DNA of 64,000 bases, from positions 62,001 through 126,000 of the forward strand of contig NZ_BJCL01000002.1 in assembly GCF_005403045.1 (NCBI RefSeq). Direction: 5' to 3'. The translations under genes and the position numbers were made by a program. The notes under the pieces are model-generated. The model was not told the origin of the DNA, did not search any database, and saw nothing but the letters and a program-made list of their open reading frames with translations. This DNA comes from Pseudaquabacterium pictum (GTDB lineage Bacteria; Pseudomonadota; Gammaproteobacteria; Burkholderiales; Burkholderiaceae_C). Shown here one piece after another: positions 1 through 9,359 of this stretch (the stretch's first letter is position 1; every line of letters begins with the position of its first letter).

Positions 1-1
1 C

Positions 2-1408
2 TGGATGAGCGGCCCGGCCGCCGGCGGCTGCATGACGCTGTGGCGCGCCGACACCGGCCAGGCCCAGGTGGTGGACTACGGCATGCGTGCGCCGCTGGCG
101 CTGAACCCGGCCGACTACCCGCTGGCCCAGGACGGCCGCAGCGCCGACCTGTTCCCCTGGCCCCGGGTGGTGAACGACCGCAACCAGCAGGGCGCCACCG
201 CCGTGGCCGTGCCCGGCGTGGTGGCCGGCATGGCACTGGCCCATGGCCGCCACGGCCGCCTGCCCTGGCGTGACCTGGTGCTGCCCGCCGCCGCGCTGGC
301 CGAGCAGGGCATGATCGCCGACTGGTACTCGGGCCTGCTCACGGCCTCCACCGCCAAGGCGCTGTCGCTGGACCCGGATGCCGCGCGCATGTTCCTGGAC
401 GACGGCCTGTTCGCCATCGTCGAAGGCTGGACGGCCACCACCCAGCGCCACCTCGACCAGAAGGCGATGGCGCGCACGCTGCAGCAGCTGGCCGCCGAGG
501 GCGCCGATGCCTTCTACCGCGGCGGCATCGCCGAGGCCCTGGTGCGGGATGTGCAGGCCAAGGGCGGTTGCCTGTCGCTGGACGACCTGGCCGGCTACCG
601 CGCCGAATGGGCCGAGCCCCTGGCCATCGCCTACCGCGGCGGCCGCATCCATGCCCCACCCGGCCTGACCGGCGGCCCCACGCTGGCCGCCGCGCTGGCC
701 TTGTTGAACGAAGGCCCGCCACCACCGCCCGGCGGCCCCGGCGCAGCCAGCAGCCTGGCCACCGCCCGCGCCCTGCATGCCGCGTTCGATGCCCGCCTGC
801 GCGGCATGGGCGACCACGACAGCCCGCGGGCACCGGGCTGCACCACCCATTTCAGCATCGTCGACCGCCACGGCAACATGGCCGCGGTCACGCAGACGCT
901 GCTGTCGATCTTCGGCTCGCGGGTGGTGTCGCCCAGCACCGGCCTGTTGCTGAACAACGGCATCCTGTGGTTCGACCCCGAGCCCGGCAAGCCCAATTCC
1001 CTGGCCCCGGGCAAGCGCTGCCTGGCCAACTACTGCCCGGTGGTGGGCGAGGCGGCCGATGGGCGGCGCTTTGCGCTGGGCGCCTCGGGCGGCCGCAAGA
1101 TCCTGGGGTCGGTGCTGCAGCTGGCCAGCTTCCTGGTCGACCACGGCATGGACCTGGAAGGCGCCTTCCACCAGCCGCGTTTCGACATCAGCAACAACCA
1201 GCGCCAGCTGCTGGCCGACCAGGCGCTGCCCGCCGCCGTGCAGGCCGCGCTGGCCGCCGAGTTCACCGTGACGCCGGTGCGCCGCCAGCCGCACCCCTAT
1301 GCCTTCGCCTGCCCGGCCGGCGTGCTGCGGCACAGCGGCTGGAACACCGGCTGCACCGAGATCGCCTCGCCCTGGGGCGATGCGGTGGCCGAGCGGCTGC
1401 CGGGTTGA
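2..1408 (+). CDS. Gamma-glutamyltransferase family protein (5' truncated by window edge)
   Basis: Gamma-glutamyltransferases cleave gamma-glutamyl bonds such as that of glutathione, and are usually secreted and self-processed. The reading frame is open to the window edge. The first visible residues (MSGPAAGGCMTLW) correspond to the family's internal MSGIGGGGF segment, so an estimated 60-80 N-terminal residues including any signal peptide lie outside. The autoprocessing site is visible as CTTHFSIVD, with the predicted nucleophile Thr at residue 280 counting from the first ATG (842-844). It is followed by a family-like DRHGNMAAVTQT segment. The small subunit after it contains LGASGGRKI, close to the usual glycine-rich oxyanion region. 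It converges with the membrane protein gene at 1446 with only 37 bases between them. Substrate is unknown; other Ntn hydrolases of this family include cephalosporin acylases. Confidence 0.85.
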   Translation, partial: WMSGPAAGGCMTLWRADTGQAQVVDYGMRAPLALNPADYPLAQDGRSADLFPWPRVVNDRNQQGATAVAVPGVVAGMALAHGRHGRLPWRDLVLPAAALAEQGMIADWYSGLLTASTAKALSLDPDAARMFLDDGLFAIVEGWTATTQRHLDQKAMARTLQQLAAEGADAFYRGGIAEALVRDVQAKGGCLSLDDLAGYRAEWAEPLAIAYRGGRIHAPPGLTGGPTLAAALALLNEGPPPPPGGPGAASSLATARALHAAFDARLRGMGDHDSPRAPGCTTHFSIVDRHGNMAAVTQTLLSIFGSRVVSPSTGLLLNNGILWFDPEPGKPNSLAPGKRCLANYCPVVGEAADGRRFALGASGGRKILGSVLQLASFLVDHGMDLEGAFHQPRFDISNNQRQLLADQALPAAVQAALAAEFTVTPVRRQPHPYAFACPAGVLRHSGWNTGCTEIASPWGDAVAERLPG

Positions 1409-1445
1409 ACGCCGGACAGTCCACCGCCCGCCCGGCCCCGCCGGA

Positions 1446-2054
1446 TCAGCGCCTGTGGCGGCGCAGCATGCCCTCCACCGACGCCACCACCGTGGCGTAG
1501 GCGTCGGCCGACGGGCCGGTGGTCAGCACGCGGGACGCGTTGGTCTGGCCACCCCGGTCGTCGCCAGGCGGCGCAGCGACGATGCGCAGTTGCAGCGCGT
1601 GCCAGGTGCCGGCAGCAGCAGCCAGCTGGTCGACCGACGCGCGCCCATGCGCCGCGACCAGCCAACCGTCATGGCGTTGCAACCAGTCGCCCACACCCGC
1701 CTGCTGCTGGTGCAGCCGGTCGATCGCCGCATCGCGTTCGGCGCCGCGCGGCAGCAGCACCAGCAGGGACTCGGTGCCGCGGCACTCCTCCACCAGGGAG
1801 ACCAAGGCGCGAAGCGCCTGCACCTCCGCCTGCACGGGCTGCGGTGGCGGACGCGACAGCCGTGACACTGCCTGCTGGGCACCCAGCACCAGCAACACCA
1901 GCGTCAGGCCGACCACCGCCGCCCGCCAGGGACGGAACAGCCAGGGAAAGTCGCTGCGCAGCCAGAGCGACAGCGCCGACGGAGGATGCTGGAACGCGCC
2001 ATCGACCGGTGCGCCGACCTGCTGGGGTGGGGGAGTGTGGGGATCGGCTGCCAT
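1446..2054 (-). CDS. Hypothetical single-pass membrane protein
   Basis: I do not recognise the family. The protein is about 202 residues. A basic and proline-rich N-terminus (residues 1-45) is followed by one strong hydrophobic helix with the core VVGLTLVLLVLGAQQAV, then a mostly helical, Ala/Leu/Gln-rich part likely to face the periplasm. It contains two or three tryptophans but no motif I know. The start at 2054 (MAADPH) was chosen because the sequence just upstream is AT-rich and promoter-like. An in-frame ATG at 2093 (MQVRIN) is the alternative, and neither has a good ribosome binding site. The gene stands alone, convergent with the gamma-glutamyltransferase and divergent from the PEP-mutase family gene. 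Confidence 0.6.
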   Translation of the reverse strand: MAADPHTPPPQQVGAPVDGAFQHPPSALSLWLRSDFPWLFRPWRAAVVGLTLVLLVLGAQQAVSRLSRPPPQPVQAEVQALRALVSLVEECRGTESLLVLLPRGAERDAAIDRLHQQQAGVGDWLQRHDGWLVAAHGRASVDQLAAAAGTWHALQLRIVAAPPGDDRGGQTNASRVLTTGPSADAYATVVASVEGMLRRHRR

Positions 2055-2234
2055 TCGTTGATTATCAATTTGTTCATTTATTCTGACTTGCATCGAACGT
2101 GCACAGGTGCACAGGGGCGGCGCCACCCCCGCGAACCGGTGGCGCGTGCCCGCATGCGCCTGGCCGCGCGCCCGGATGGGCCCGCGGCGCGTACCGGCGC
2201 AGAATCCGCCACGCCCATCCCTGCAGGAGCACCG
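2055..2234. promoter_or_regulatory. Divergent intergenic region with AT-rich core
   Basis: This space separates the minus-strand membrane protein from the plus-strand PEP-mutase family gene. Bases 2055-2093 are strikingly AT-rich for this genome (gattatcaatttgttcattt) and are the likely promoter core, though I could not place a convincing -35/-10 pair. Next to it GTGCAC occurs twice, at 2099-2104 and 2107-2112, two bases apart; each copy is itself palindromic, so it could be an operator. The plus-strand gene has an AGGAG-like ribosome binding site just before 2235. Confidence 0.4.
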
Positions 2235-3077
2235 ATGACCGCTGACCGACCCAGCATCGCCGCGAAGCGGCAGAACTTCCGCGCGCTGCACGCCAGCGGC
2301 TGCTTCGTGCTGCCCAACCCCTGGGACGTGGGCAGCGCCCGCTGGCTGCAGGGCCTGGGCTTCCAGGCGCTGGCCAGCACCAGCTCGGGCCTGGCCTGGT
2401 CGCTGGGCGCAGCCGACAACCGGCTCAGCCGCCAGCAGGTGCTAAACCACCTGCACACCCTGGTGGACGCCACCGACCTGCCGGTGAACGCGGATTTCGA
2501 GAACGGCTTCGGCGCCGATGCCACGGCGGTGGCCGACAGCGTGCGCCTGGCGGTGGCCACCGGCGTGGCCGGCCTGTCGATCGAGGATTCCACCGGCGAT
2601 GCCACGGCACCGCTGTTTGCGCTGGAGGTGGCGGTGCAGCGCCTGCGCGCCGCGCGCGCGGCCATCGATGCCGCCGGCGGCGAGGTGCTGCTTGTCGGCC
2701 GGGCCGAATGCTTCCTGGTCGGCCAACCCGACATCGACACCACCATCACCCGGCTGCAGGCCTATGCCGCTGCCGGGGCCGATGTGCTGTACGCCCCCGG
2801 CATCCAGCAGCCCGAGCACATCCGCGCCGTGGTGGCCGCGGTGGCGCCCAAGCCGGTCAACCTGCTGGTGGGCAGCCCCAGCCCGATGGCGGTGGCCGAC
2901 ATCGCCGCGCTGGGCGTGCGCCGCATCAGCGTGGGCGGCGCGCTGGCGCGCAGCGCCTGGGGCGGCTTCCAGCGCGCGGCCCAGGCGCTGGCCGAAGGCC
3001 GCTTCGACGGCTTTGCCGGCGCCGCCGCAGGCAGCGGCCTCAATGGCTTCTTCGGCCCCGACGCCACCCGGCGCTGA
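2235..3077 (+). CDS. Isocitrate lyase/PEP mutase family protein
   Basis: This 280-residue protein belongs to the isocitrate lyase/phosphoenolpyruvate mutase superfamily, TIM barrels that make or break C-C or C-P bonds next to a carboxylate. Visible family hallmarks are the N-terminal FVLPNPWDVGSAR strand, a TSSG loop, NADFENGFG (the metal-binding Asp/Glu segment), GLSIEDSTG, and VLLVGRAECF in the second half. The Cys-containing KKCGH loop of true isocitrate lyases is absent. That points to the small PEP mutase, oxaloacetate decarboxylase or 2-methylisocitrate lyase-like branch, whose members often have undetermined substrates. The ATG at 2235 has an AGGAG ribosome binding site. It is followed after 27 bases by the VOC gene and probably shares its transcript. 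Confidence 0.8.
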   Translation: MTADRPSIAAKRQNFRALHASGCFVLPNPWDVGSARWLQGLGFQALASTSSGLAWSLGAADNRLSRQQVLNHLHTLVDATDLPVNADFENGFGADATAVADSVRLAVATGVAGLSIEDSTGDATAPLFALEVAVQRLRAARAAIDAAGGEVLLVGRAECFLVGQPDIDTTITRLQAYAAAGADVLYAPGIQQPEHIRAVVAAVAPKPVNLLVGSPSPMAVADIAALGVRRISVGGALARSAWGGFQRAAQALAEGRFDGFAGAAAGSGLNGFFGPDATRR

Positions 3078-3104
3078 CCGTCCACCCTGACCGGAGACAC
3101 CACC

Positions 3105-3896
3105 ATGGCCCTGCCACTGGACCACCTCGTCATCCTGGTGCCCGACCTGGACACCGCCATCGCCGACTACCGCGCGCAGGGCTTCACCGTGCAGCCCGGC
3201 GGCACCCATGCCGACGGCGGCACCCACAACGCGCTGGTGGTGTTTGACGACGGCGCCTACCTGGAGCTGATCGCCTTCCTGCGGCCGCACCCCGGCCACC
3301 GCTGGGCCGGCCACGCGGCGCGGGGCCACAGCGGCTTCGTCGACTTTGCGCTGCTGCCGTCCAGCGTGGGCGCGGTGGTGGCCGAGGCCGCCGGCCGCGG
3401 CCTGGCCTACACCGGCCCGCATGACGGCGGCCGGCTGCGGCCCGATGGCGAGCGCCTGGTCTGGCAGATGGGCCTGCCGCCATCGGCCGAATTGCCGTTC
3501 CTCTGCGGGGATGTGACCCCGCGTCACCTGCGCGTGCCCGAAGGCGCCATACGCCAGCATGCCAATGGCGCCACCGGCGTGGCCTGCGTGACGGTGGCGG
3601 TGACCGACATGGAAGCCAGCCTGGCCCGCTACAGCGCCCTGCTGGGCCAGCCGGGCGAACGCCTGCCGCTCACCGGCCTGGGCCTGCAGCAGGCGCGGCT
3701 GCAACTGGGCCCGACGGCGTTGCTGCTGGTGGCACCGGGCGCCGGTGCCCATGGCCCGGCGGCACAGGCGCTGCACAGCGCGCTGGGCGGCCGCAGCGCC
3801 GGCGTGGTCGGCATCGCGCTGCGCGGGCCGGGGTCGGCCAGCCTGTCATTGACGCGCTGCCACGGCGCACCGATCGAGATCGTCACCGGCGGCTGA
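3105..3896 (+). CDS. VOC-fold (glyoxalase-like) protein
   Basis: This 263-residue protein opens with LDHLVILVPDLDTAIADY, the typical beta-alpha start of a vicinal-oxygen-chelate domain. The first half continues with a His-bearing strand (GGTHNALVVFDDGAYLELI), as in the glyoxalase-like subfamily. A second half-domain begins around residue 150 (GVACVTVAVTDMEASLARY) and ends with the strand GAPIEIV, so both paired modules are present. Such proteins are metal-dependent lyases, dioxygenases or isomerases; the substrate cannot be read from sequence. A GGAGA ribosome binding site lies just before the ATG. It probably forms a two-gene unit with the preceding PEP-mutase family gene and ends 9 bases from the convergent sulfonate-binding protein gene. 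Confidence 0.8.
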   Translation: MALPLDHLVILVPDLDTAIADYRAQGFTVQPGGTHADGGTHNALVVFDDGAYLELIAFLRPHPGHRWAGHAARGHSGFVDFALLPSSVGAVVAEAAGRGLAYTGPHDGGRLRPDGERLVWQMGLPPSAELPFLCGDVTPRHLRVPEGAIRQHANGATGVACVTVAVTDMEASLARYSALLGQPGERLPLTGLGLQQARLQLGPTALLLVAPGAGAHGPAAQALHSALGGRSAGVVGIALRGPGSASLSLTRCHGAPIEIVTGG

Positions 3897-3905
3897 GGCC
3901 GCGCC

Positions 3906-4901
3906 TCACACGCCGCGGGCCAGCAGCGGCGCGTAGCGCGCGTCCCAGAACGGCGCCACCTTCGTCGGCGCGTCCAGCACGCCGGCCTGCAGGAACACAT
4001 CGGCCACCTGCTGGTGGGCGGCCACCGTCTGCGGGCTGGGCGGCAGCACCGCATAGTCGGTGCTGCGCTGGTTCCACAGCTCGATCAGGTCGCCCACGGC
4101 CACCCGGGTCTCGGCGTTCTGGGCGCGCGCGAAATCCAGGTAGTGGCTGTTGGCCCACAGGTAGGCGCGGCGCAAGCGCAGCAGGAAGTCGCCGATCGCC
4201 GCCTCGCGTGCCGGATCGGCCAGCGCCTTCGGGTTGGCGAAGACCGGGAAGTTGCCCGAGGCAAAGCCATGGGCTGTCTTCACCACCCGGCCGCCATGCT
4301 GCAGCCGGGCCAGCTGGCCGTTGTAGCCCCAGATCGCCCAGGCGTCGATGTCGCCGCGGGCAAAGGCCTGCAGCGCATCGGCCGGCGCGAGGTGGGCGCT
4401 CTGGATGTCCGACAGCTGGAGGCCCGCCCCGGCCAGCTGGCGGCTGAGGAAGTAGTGCGCGATGGTGCCGCGGGCATAGCCCACCCGCCGGCCCTTCAGG
4501 TCGGCCACGCGGCGGATGGGCGTGGCGCCGCGCGCCACCGTCACCAGGTTGTTCAGGTCCTCCCGCACCACGGCGATGAAGCGCACAGGGGCCTGCTGGC
4601 GCGCGGCGAACAGCGCCGGCACCTCGCTGCCGAAGCCCAGGTCCAGCGCATCGGCCTGGATGGCCTCGACATGCAGGGTGCCGTTGTTCAGCTCGCGCCA
4701 GGCCACCTGGTAGGGCGGCGGCGGCAGCCCCGCCGCGGCCAGCAGCGCGCGCCAGTTGCCCTTGTAGGTGCCCACGCGCAAGGTCACGCCGGCCAGGTTG
4801 TCAGCCGCCCGGGCACCGCCCGCGCCGGCCCAGGCGGCCAGGCCGGCGCCCAGCACCGTGCGTCGCCGGGCGCCCCGGATCTCATCCTGCTGCATCGTCA
4901 A
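3906..4901 (-). CDS. Aliphatic sulfonate-type ABC transporter substrate-binding protein
   Basis: This 331-residue periplasmic binding protein is of the SsuA/TauA/NrtA type. Its N-terminus GARRRTVLGAGLAAW looks like a twin-arginine signal, with likely cleavage after ARA. The mature part has LRVGTYKGN, the segment AIQADALDLGFGSEVP and GRRVGYARGTIAHY, which match the sulfonate-binding subfamily. It would deliver alkanesulfonates, or related sulfur compounds, to an ABC permease. No permease follows it. The natural partners are the ssuC- and ssuB-like genes 5 kb away at 9667-11231, beyond the sulfate transporter operon, so the system appears split. It is divergent from the sulfate-binding protein at 5064, suggesting shared control by sulfur status. 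Confidence 0.8.
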   Translation of the reverse strand: MTMQQDEIRGARRRTVLGAGLAAWAGAGGARAADNLAGVTLRVGTYKGNWRALLAAAGLPPPPYQVAWRELNNGTLHVEAIQADALDLGFGSEVPALFAARQQAPVRFIAVVREDLNNLVTVARGATPIRRVADLKGRRVGYARGTIAHYFLSRQLAGAGLQLSDIQSAHLAPADALQAFARGDIDAWAIWGYNGQLARLQHGGRVVKTAHGFASGNFPVFANPKALADPAREAAIGDFLLRLRRAYLWANSHYLDFARAQNAETRVAVGDLIELWNQRSTDYAVLPPSPQTVAAHQQVADVFLQAGVLDAPTKVAPFWDARYAPLLARGV

Positions 4902-5063
4902 TCTGTGGTCCCTTCGTCAGGAAAAAGGCGCGCAGCATAGCCTGGGCCTGCGCGGCGACCGGCCGGTTTATCTGTTTTCCGAATATCGATGCGCTGATTC
5001 CGCGGTTGGGTGGCGATCACTGCCTGACCACAATCCGCCGCTTCGCCCTGACTGCCCCCTCCG
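4902..5063. promoter_or_regulatory. Divergent control region between sulfonate and sulfate binding proteins
   Basis: This 162-base space lies between two sulfur-uptake genes transcribed away from each other. Its middle (about 4967-4990, ggtttatctgttttccgaat) is clearly AT-richer than the surroundings and is the likely promoter/operator core. In betaproteobacteria such genes are usually activated by the LysR regulators CysB or Cbl, and this would be the place for their binding. I could not verify a CysB site by eye. Confidence 0.35.
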
Positions 5064-6083
5064 ATGACCGCTGCCTCCCTGCCCCGTCGCGCCCTGCTGG
5101 CCTCTGCCCTGCTGCTGCTGGCCGCCGCGCCAACCCAGGCCCAGACCAAGACCCTGCTGAACGTCAGCTACGACGTCAGCCGCGAGTTCTACAAGGACTA
5201 CAACGCCGTCTTCGCCGCGCACTGGAAGAAGACCACCGGCGAGACGCTGACGCTGAACCAGAGCCACGGCGGCAGCAGTCGCCAGGCCCGCAGCGTGGTC
5301 GAAGGCCTGGAGGCCGACGTGATCACGATGAACCAGGCCAACGACATCGACATCCTGGCCGACCAGGGCAAGCTGATCCCCGCGGACTGGGCCAAGCGCC
5401 TGCCCGACAACAGCGCGCCCACCACCAGCATCAGCGTGATCCTGGTGCGCAAGGGCAACCCGAAGAACATCCGCGACTGGTCGGACCTGGGCAAGCCCGG
5501 CGTCGGCGTGATCATTCCCAACCCCAAGGTCACCGGCAACGGCCGCTACACCTACCTGGCGGCCTGGGGCGCTGCGGTGCAGGCCGGCGTGCAGCCGGCG
5601 GCAGCGCAGGCGCTGGTGGAGCGCATCTTCGCCAACGTGCCGGTGCTCGACGGCGGTGGCCGCGCGGCCACCACCACCTTCGCGCAGCGGGGGCTGGGTG
5701 ATGCGCTGGTCACCTTCGAGAGCGAGGTGCCGCTGATCCAGCGCGAGTTCGGTGGCGGCTTCGAGGTCATCTACCCCAGCCGCACCATCCTGGCCGAAAA
5801 CCCGGTGTCGATCGTCGACAAGGTGGTCGACAAGCGGGGCATGCGCAAGGAAGCCGAGGCCTACCTGAAGTTCCTGTGGAGCGAGGAAGGCCAGGCCGTG
5901 GCCGCCAAGCACCACCTGCGGGTGCGCAACGCCAAGGTGATGGCCCAGTTCGCGAAGGACTTCCCCAAGGTGCAGACCTTCACCGTCGACCAGGTGTTCG
6001 GCGGCTGGAAGAAGGCCCAGGCCGACCACTTCAACGACGGCGGGCTGTACGACCAGGTGATCGCCAAGGCCAAGCGCCGCTGA
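5064..6083 (+). CDS. sbp: Sulfate ABC transporter substrate-binding protein
   Basis: This is a periplasmic sulfate/thiosulfate-binding protein of 339 residues, the family's usual length. A Sec signal peptide covers about residues 1-28 (PRRALLASALLLLAAAPTQAQ). The mature protein starts with [14 protein letters not shown], continues with LNQSHGGSSRQARSV and IPADWAKRLPDNSAP, and ends with VQTFTVDQVFGGW, all signatures of the Sbp/CysP family. It captures sulfate and hands it to CysT-CysW. It is the first gene of a tight operon: cysT starts 8 bases after its stop. A close paralogue lies at 11314-12324, so this strain has two such binding proteins for one visible permease. Sbp versus CysP (sulfate versus thiosulfate preference) cannot be separated here. 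Confidence 0.92.
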   Translation: MTAASLPRRALLASALLLLAAAPTQAQTKTLLNVSYDVSREFYKDYNAVFAAHWKKTTGETLTLNQSHGGSSRQARSVVEGLEADVITMNQANDIDILADQGKLIPADWAKRLPDNSAPTTSISVILVRKGNPKNIRDWSDLGKPGVGVIIPNPKVTGNGRYTYLAAWGAAVQAGVQPAAAQALVERIFANVPVLDGGGRAATTTFAQRGLGDALVTFESEVPLIQREFGGGFEVIYPSRTILAENPVSIVDKVVDKRGMRKEAEAYLKFLWSEEGQAVAAKHHLRVRNAKVMAQFAKDFPKVQTFTVDQVFGGWKKAQADHFNDGGLYDQVIAKAKRR

Positions 6084-6090
6084 GCCCCCC

Positions 6091-6924
6091 ATGCTGCTGC
6101 GCAAAGCGCTGCTCAAGCGCCACAGCGTGCTGCCCGGTTTCGATCTGGCGCTGGGCTTCACGCTGCTGTACCTGAGCTTCATCGTGCTGATTCCGCTGTC
6201 GGCGGCCTTCCTGAAGACGGCCACGATGACCTGGCCGGCCTTCTGGGAGACGGTGACCGCACCGCGGGTGCTGGCCAGCTACCGGCTGACCTTCGGCGCC
6301 AGCCTGGGCGGCGCATTGGTCAACGCGGTCTTCGGCCTGATCGTGGCCTGGGTGCTGGTGCGCTACGACTTTCCGGCCAAGCGCTTCATCGACGCGCTGG
6401 TCGACCTGCCGTTCGCCCTGCCCACCGCGGTGGCCGGCATCGCGCTGACCGCGCTGTACGCGCAGAACGGCTGGATCGGCCAGTTCCTGCCGTTCAAGGT
6501 GAGCTTCACGCCGCTGGGCGTGTTCGTGGCGCTCACCTTCATCGGCCTGCCCTTCGTGGTGCGCACGGTGCAGCCGGTGCTGGAAGACCTGCACAAGGAA
6601 TTCGAGGAAGCCGCCGCCACCCTGGGCGCCAACCGCTGGCAGACCTTCCGGCTGGTGATCTTCCCGATCCTGGCACCGGCCCTGCTCACCGGCTTTGCGC
6701 TGGCCTTCGCCCGCGCATTGGGCGAGTACGGCAGCGTGATCTTCATCGCCGGCAACATGCCGATGGTCAGCGAGATCACGCCGCTGTTGATCATCACCAA
6801 GCTCGAGCAGTACGACGTGCAGGGTGCCACCGCGATTGCCGTGGTGATGCTGGTGGCCGCCTTCATCCTGCTGCTGGGCATCAACGCGCTGCAGGGCTGG
6901 GCCCGCCGCCGCCAGGGCCGCTGA
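6091..6924 (+). CDS. cysT: Sulfate/thiosulfate ABC transporter permease CysT
   Basis: This 277-residue inner-membrane permease forms a heterodimer with CysW. It starts at the basic segment [21 protein letters not shown] and has about six hydrophobic helices. The binding-protein-dependent transport (EAA) loop reads [23 protein letters not shown] at residues 170-190, contacting the CysA ATPase. [16 protein letters not shown] is characteristic of the CysT/ModB-like permeases. It sits between the binding-protein gene and cysW with spacings of 7 and 4 bases, so the operon is almost certainly cotranscribed. Confidence 0.93.
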   Translation: MLLRKALLKRHSVLPGFDLALGFTLLYLSFIVLIPLSAAFLKTATMTWPAFWETVTAPRVLASYRLTFGASLGGALVNAVFGLIVAWVLVRYDFPAKRFIDALVDLPFALPTAVAGIALTALYAQNGWIGQFLPFKVSFTPLGVFVALTFIGLPFVVRTVQPVLEDLHKEFEEAAATLGANRWQTFRLVIFPILAPALLTGFALAFARALGEYGSVIFIAGNMPMVSEITPLLIITKLEQYDVQGATAIAVVMLVAAFILLLGINALQGWARRRQGR

Positions 6925-6928
6925 CACC

Positions 6929-7810
6929 ATGAACACCGACCCCCAACCGCTGGCCCCGCCGCGCCTGCGCAACGCCACCACCGAGCCCACCTGGCTGAAG
7001 TGGACGCTGATCGGCGTGGCGCTGGCCTTCCTGACCTTCTTCCTGTTCATCCCGCTGGCCATCGTCTTCGTCGAGGCGCTGAAGAAGGGCTGGGAGGTCT
7101 ACCTCGCAGCCGTCATCGAGCCCGACGCCGTCTCGGCGATCAAGCTGACGCTGATCGCCGCGGCCATCTCGGTGCCGCTGAACCTGGTCTTCGGCGTGGG
7201 CGCAGCCTGGGCGATTGCCAAGTTCGAGTTCAAGGGCAAGAGCCTGCTGCTGACGCTGATTGACCTGCCGTTCTCGGTGAGCCCGGTGATCTCGGGCCTG
7301 ATCTTCACCCTGGTGTTCGGCCTGCAGGGCTGGTTCGGCGAGTGGCTGCGCGACCATGACCTGAAGGTGATCTTCGCGGTGCCGGGCATCGTGCTGGCCA
7401 CCATCTTCATCACCTTCCCGTTCGTGGCGCGCGAGTTGATCCCGCTGATGCAGGCCCAGGGCACCGAGCAGGAAGAGGCCGCCCGCGTGCTGGGCGCCAA
7501 CGGCTGGCAGATCTTCTGGCGGGTGACCCTGCCCAACGTGAAGTGGGCGCTGCTGTACGGCGTGATCCTGTGCAATGCGCGGGCGATGGGCGAGTTCGGC
7601 GCGGTCAGCGTGGTCTCGGGCCACATCCGCGGCCAGACCAACACCATGCCGCTGCACATCGAGATCCTCTACAACGAGTACCAGTTCGCCGCGGCGTTTG
7701 CGGTGGCCAGCCTGCTGGCGCTGCTGGCCCTGGTGACGCTGGGACTGAAGTACGTGGTCGAGCAGCGGGTGAAGGCGCAGAAGCGCAGCACCGGCGACCG
7801 GAGCGAGTGA
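6929..7810 (+). CDS. cysW: Sulfate/thiosulfate ABC transporter permease CysW
   Basis: This is the second inner-membrane subunit of the sulfate channel, 293 residues. The cytosolic N-terminus of about 25 residues is followed by a strong first helix ([18 protein letters not shown]) and roughly five more. The EAA loop reads [21 protein letters not shown], and [19 protein letters not shown] is the hallmark CysW segment. It is translated just after cysT (4-base gap) and 3 bases before cysA. The C-terminal tail is basic ([10 protein letters not shown]). Confidence 0.93.
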   Translation: MNTDPQPLAPPRLRNATTEPTWLKWTLIGVALAFLTFFLFIPLAIVFVEALKKGWEVYLAAVIEPDAVSAIKLTLIAAAISVPLNLVFGVGAAWAIAKFEFKGKSLLLTLIDLPFSVSPVISGLIFTLVFGLQGWFGEWLRDHDLKVIFAVPGIVLATIFITFPFVARELIPLMQAQGTEQEEAARVLGANGWQIFWRVTLPNVKWALLYGVILCNARAMGEFGAVSVVSGHIRGQTNTMPLHIEILYNEYQFAAAFAVASLLALLALVTLGLKYVVEQRVKAQKRSTGDRSE

Positions 7811-7813
7811 ACC

Positions 7814-8893
7814 ATGTCCATTGAAGTCAGAAACCTCAACAAGCGCTTCGGCCCCACCGTCGTCTGCGACAACCTGAACCTCGACATCCCCGATGGCGAG
7901 CTGGTGGCGCTGCTGGGGCCGTCGGGCTCGGGCAAGACCAGCCTGCTGCGCATCATCGCCGGGCTGGAGGTGCCCGACAGCGGCACCGTGCTGTTCCACG
8001 GCCAGGACGCCACCCACACCGATGTGCGCGACCGGCAGGTGGGCTTCGTCTTCCAGCACTACGCGCTGTTCCCGCAGATGACCATCTTCGAGAACGTGGC
8101 CTTCGGCCTGCGGGTGCGGCCCAAGGCCACGCGGCCGTCTGAAGGTGAGATCAAGAGCAAGGTGACCGCGCTGCTGAAGCTGGTGCAGCTGGACTGGATC
8201 GCCGACCGCTATCCGCACCAGCTGAGCGGTGGCCAGCGCCAGCGCATCGCCCTGGCCCGCGCGCTGGCGGTCGAGCCCAAGGTGCTGCTGCTGGACGAGC
8301 CCTTCGGCGCGCTGGATGCCAAGGTGCGCAAGGAGCTGCGCCGCTGGCTGCGCCGCCTGCACGACGAGATGCATGTGACCAGCGTCTTCGTCACCCACGA
8401 CCAGGACGAGGCCATGGAAGTCGCCGACCGCATCGTGGTGATGAACCAGGGCCGCATCGAGCAGGTGGGCAGCCCGGACGCCGTCTACGACCACCCGGCC
8501 ACGCCCTTCGTGCTGCAGTTCCTGGGCGACGTGAACCTGTTCCACGGCCGCACCGGCCACCAGGGACATGGGCCCGGCGGCGCCACGGCCGCCGTGGACG
8601 ATGTGCACTATGTGCGCCCGCATGAACTGGACGTGGTGGCTGAAGCCGCTGACGGCACCTGGCCCGCCGAGCTGTCGCAGGCGCTGACCCTGGGCCCGGT
8701 GACGCGCCTGGAGTTCAAGCGCGAGGACGGCAGCTATGTCGACGTGGAACTGAGCCGCCAGCGCTGGCAGCAGCTGCGCGACAGCCTGAAGCTGGCCCCC
8801 GGCAGCCGCGCCCACCTGAAGCCGCGCCAGGTGACGCGCTTCATCAGCAGCGGCCCGCAGACGGTGGCGGACGATCCGGCGGCTGCCATCTGA
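7814..8893 (+). CDS. cysA: Sulfate/thiosulfate import ATP-binding protein CysA
   Basis: This 359-residue ABC ATPase energises sulfate uptake at the cytoplasmic face of CysT-CysW. The Walker A motif is GPSGSGKTS near residue 34. The Q-loop lies in VFQHYALFP, the signature is [15 protein letters not shown], Walker B is [11 protein letters not shown], and the switch His is in [11 protein letters not shown]. After about residue 235 comes the C-terminal TOBE-like regulatory domain ([11 protein letters not shown]), typical of CysA. It is the last gene of the operon; no cysB follows, unlike many relatives. It converges with the thiamine-binding protein gene with 19 bases between. Confidence 0.94.
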   Translation: MSIEVRNLNKRFGPTVVCDNLNLDIPDGELVALLGPSGSGKTSLLRIIAGLEVPDSGTVLFHGQDATHTDVRDRQVGFVFQHYALFPQMTIFENVAFGLRVRPKATRPSEGEIKSKVTALLKLVQLDWIADRYPHQLSGGQRQRIALARALAVEPKVLLLDEPFGALDAKVRKELRRWLRRLHDEMHVTSVFVTHDQDEAMEVADRIVVMNQGRIEQVGSPDAVYDHPATPFVLQFLGDVNLFHGRTGHQGHGPGGATAAVDDVHYVRPHELDVVAEAADGTWPAELSQALTLGPVTRLEFKREDGSYVDVELSRQRWQQLRDSLKLAPGSRAHLKPRQVTRFISSGPQTVADDPAAAI

Positions 8894-8912
8894 ACCGGGC
8901 GCAGTGCCCAGC

Positions 8913-9338
8913 TCAGGGGCGGAACTTGCGCACCAGATCGGCCACGCTGGGCCCACCGGCCTGGGCACCGCTGGACACCTTGATGATGCTCAGGGTTCGC
9001 TCGGCGCCAGCCTCCAGCGTGGCCTGGTGCACGGCCTGCAGCAGCAGCCAAACCTTGTCGGCCGGCCCCTCGACCACCGTGCCCAGCGCATGCACCTCGA
9101 AGCGCAGGCCCGATGCCTGGATGACCGCGATGGCGGCGTCCACATGCTTGTAGCGGTCGTCGGCGGTGCCCACCGGCCGCGGAACGACCTGGATCTCGGC
9201 CAGCATGTGCGGGCTGGCCGCTGTGCTGCCGGTAGCCGGCAACGGCTGCGCGGATGCCGCCGCGCCCGCCAGCAGCCACAGTGGAACCCAGGCATGCCGC
9301 AGACGGCGCCAGGAGGAAAGGAAAACGGAAGACGCCAT
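8913..9338 (-). CDS. Secreted MTH1187/YkoF-like thiamine-binding protein under TPP riboswitch control
   Basis: The C-terminal 95 residues match the MTH1187 (DUF77) thiamine-binding fold. The visible match runs through MLAEIQVVPRPVG, then YKHVDAAIAVIQASGLRFEVHALGT, then an EAGAERTLSIIKV segment. Family members are normally about 100-residue cytosolic proteins. Here an N-terminal extension reads WRRLRHAWVPLWLLAGAAASAQ, a good Sec signal peptide, implying periplasmic location. The start at 9338 (MASSVF) puts this signal peptide at the N-terminus; upstream in-frame codons would place the start inside the riboswitch. It sits alone on the minus strand between two sulfur transporter operons, with a TPP riboswitch directly upstream. 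It may be a periplasmic thiamine or precursor binder; the adjacent permease/ATPase pair could be its partner, which is only inference. Confidence 0.8.
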   Translation of the reverse strand: MASSVFLSSWRRLRHAWVPLWLLAGAAASAQPLPATGSTAASPHMLAEIQVVPRPVGTADDRYKHVDAAIAVIQASGLRFEVHALGTVVEGPADKVWLLLQAVHQATLEAGAERTLSIIKVSSGAQAGGPSVADLVRKFRP

Positions 9339-9359
9339 GTCCAGGCCTTGCAGATCGCA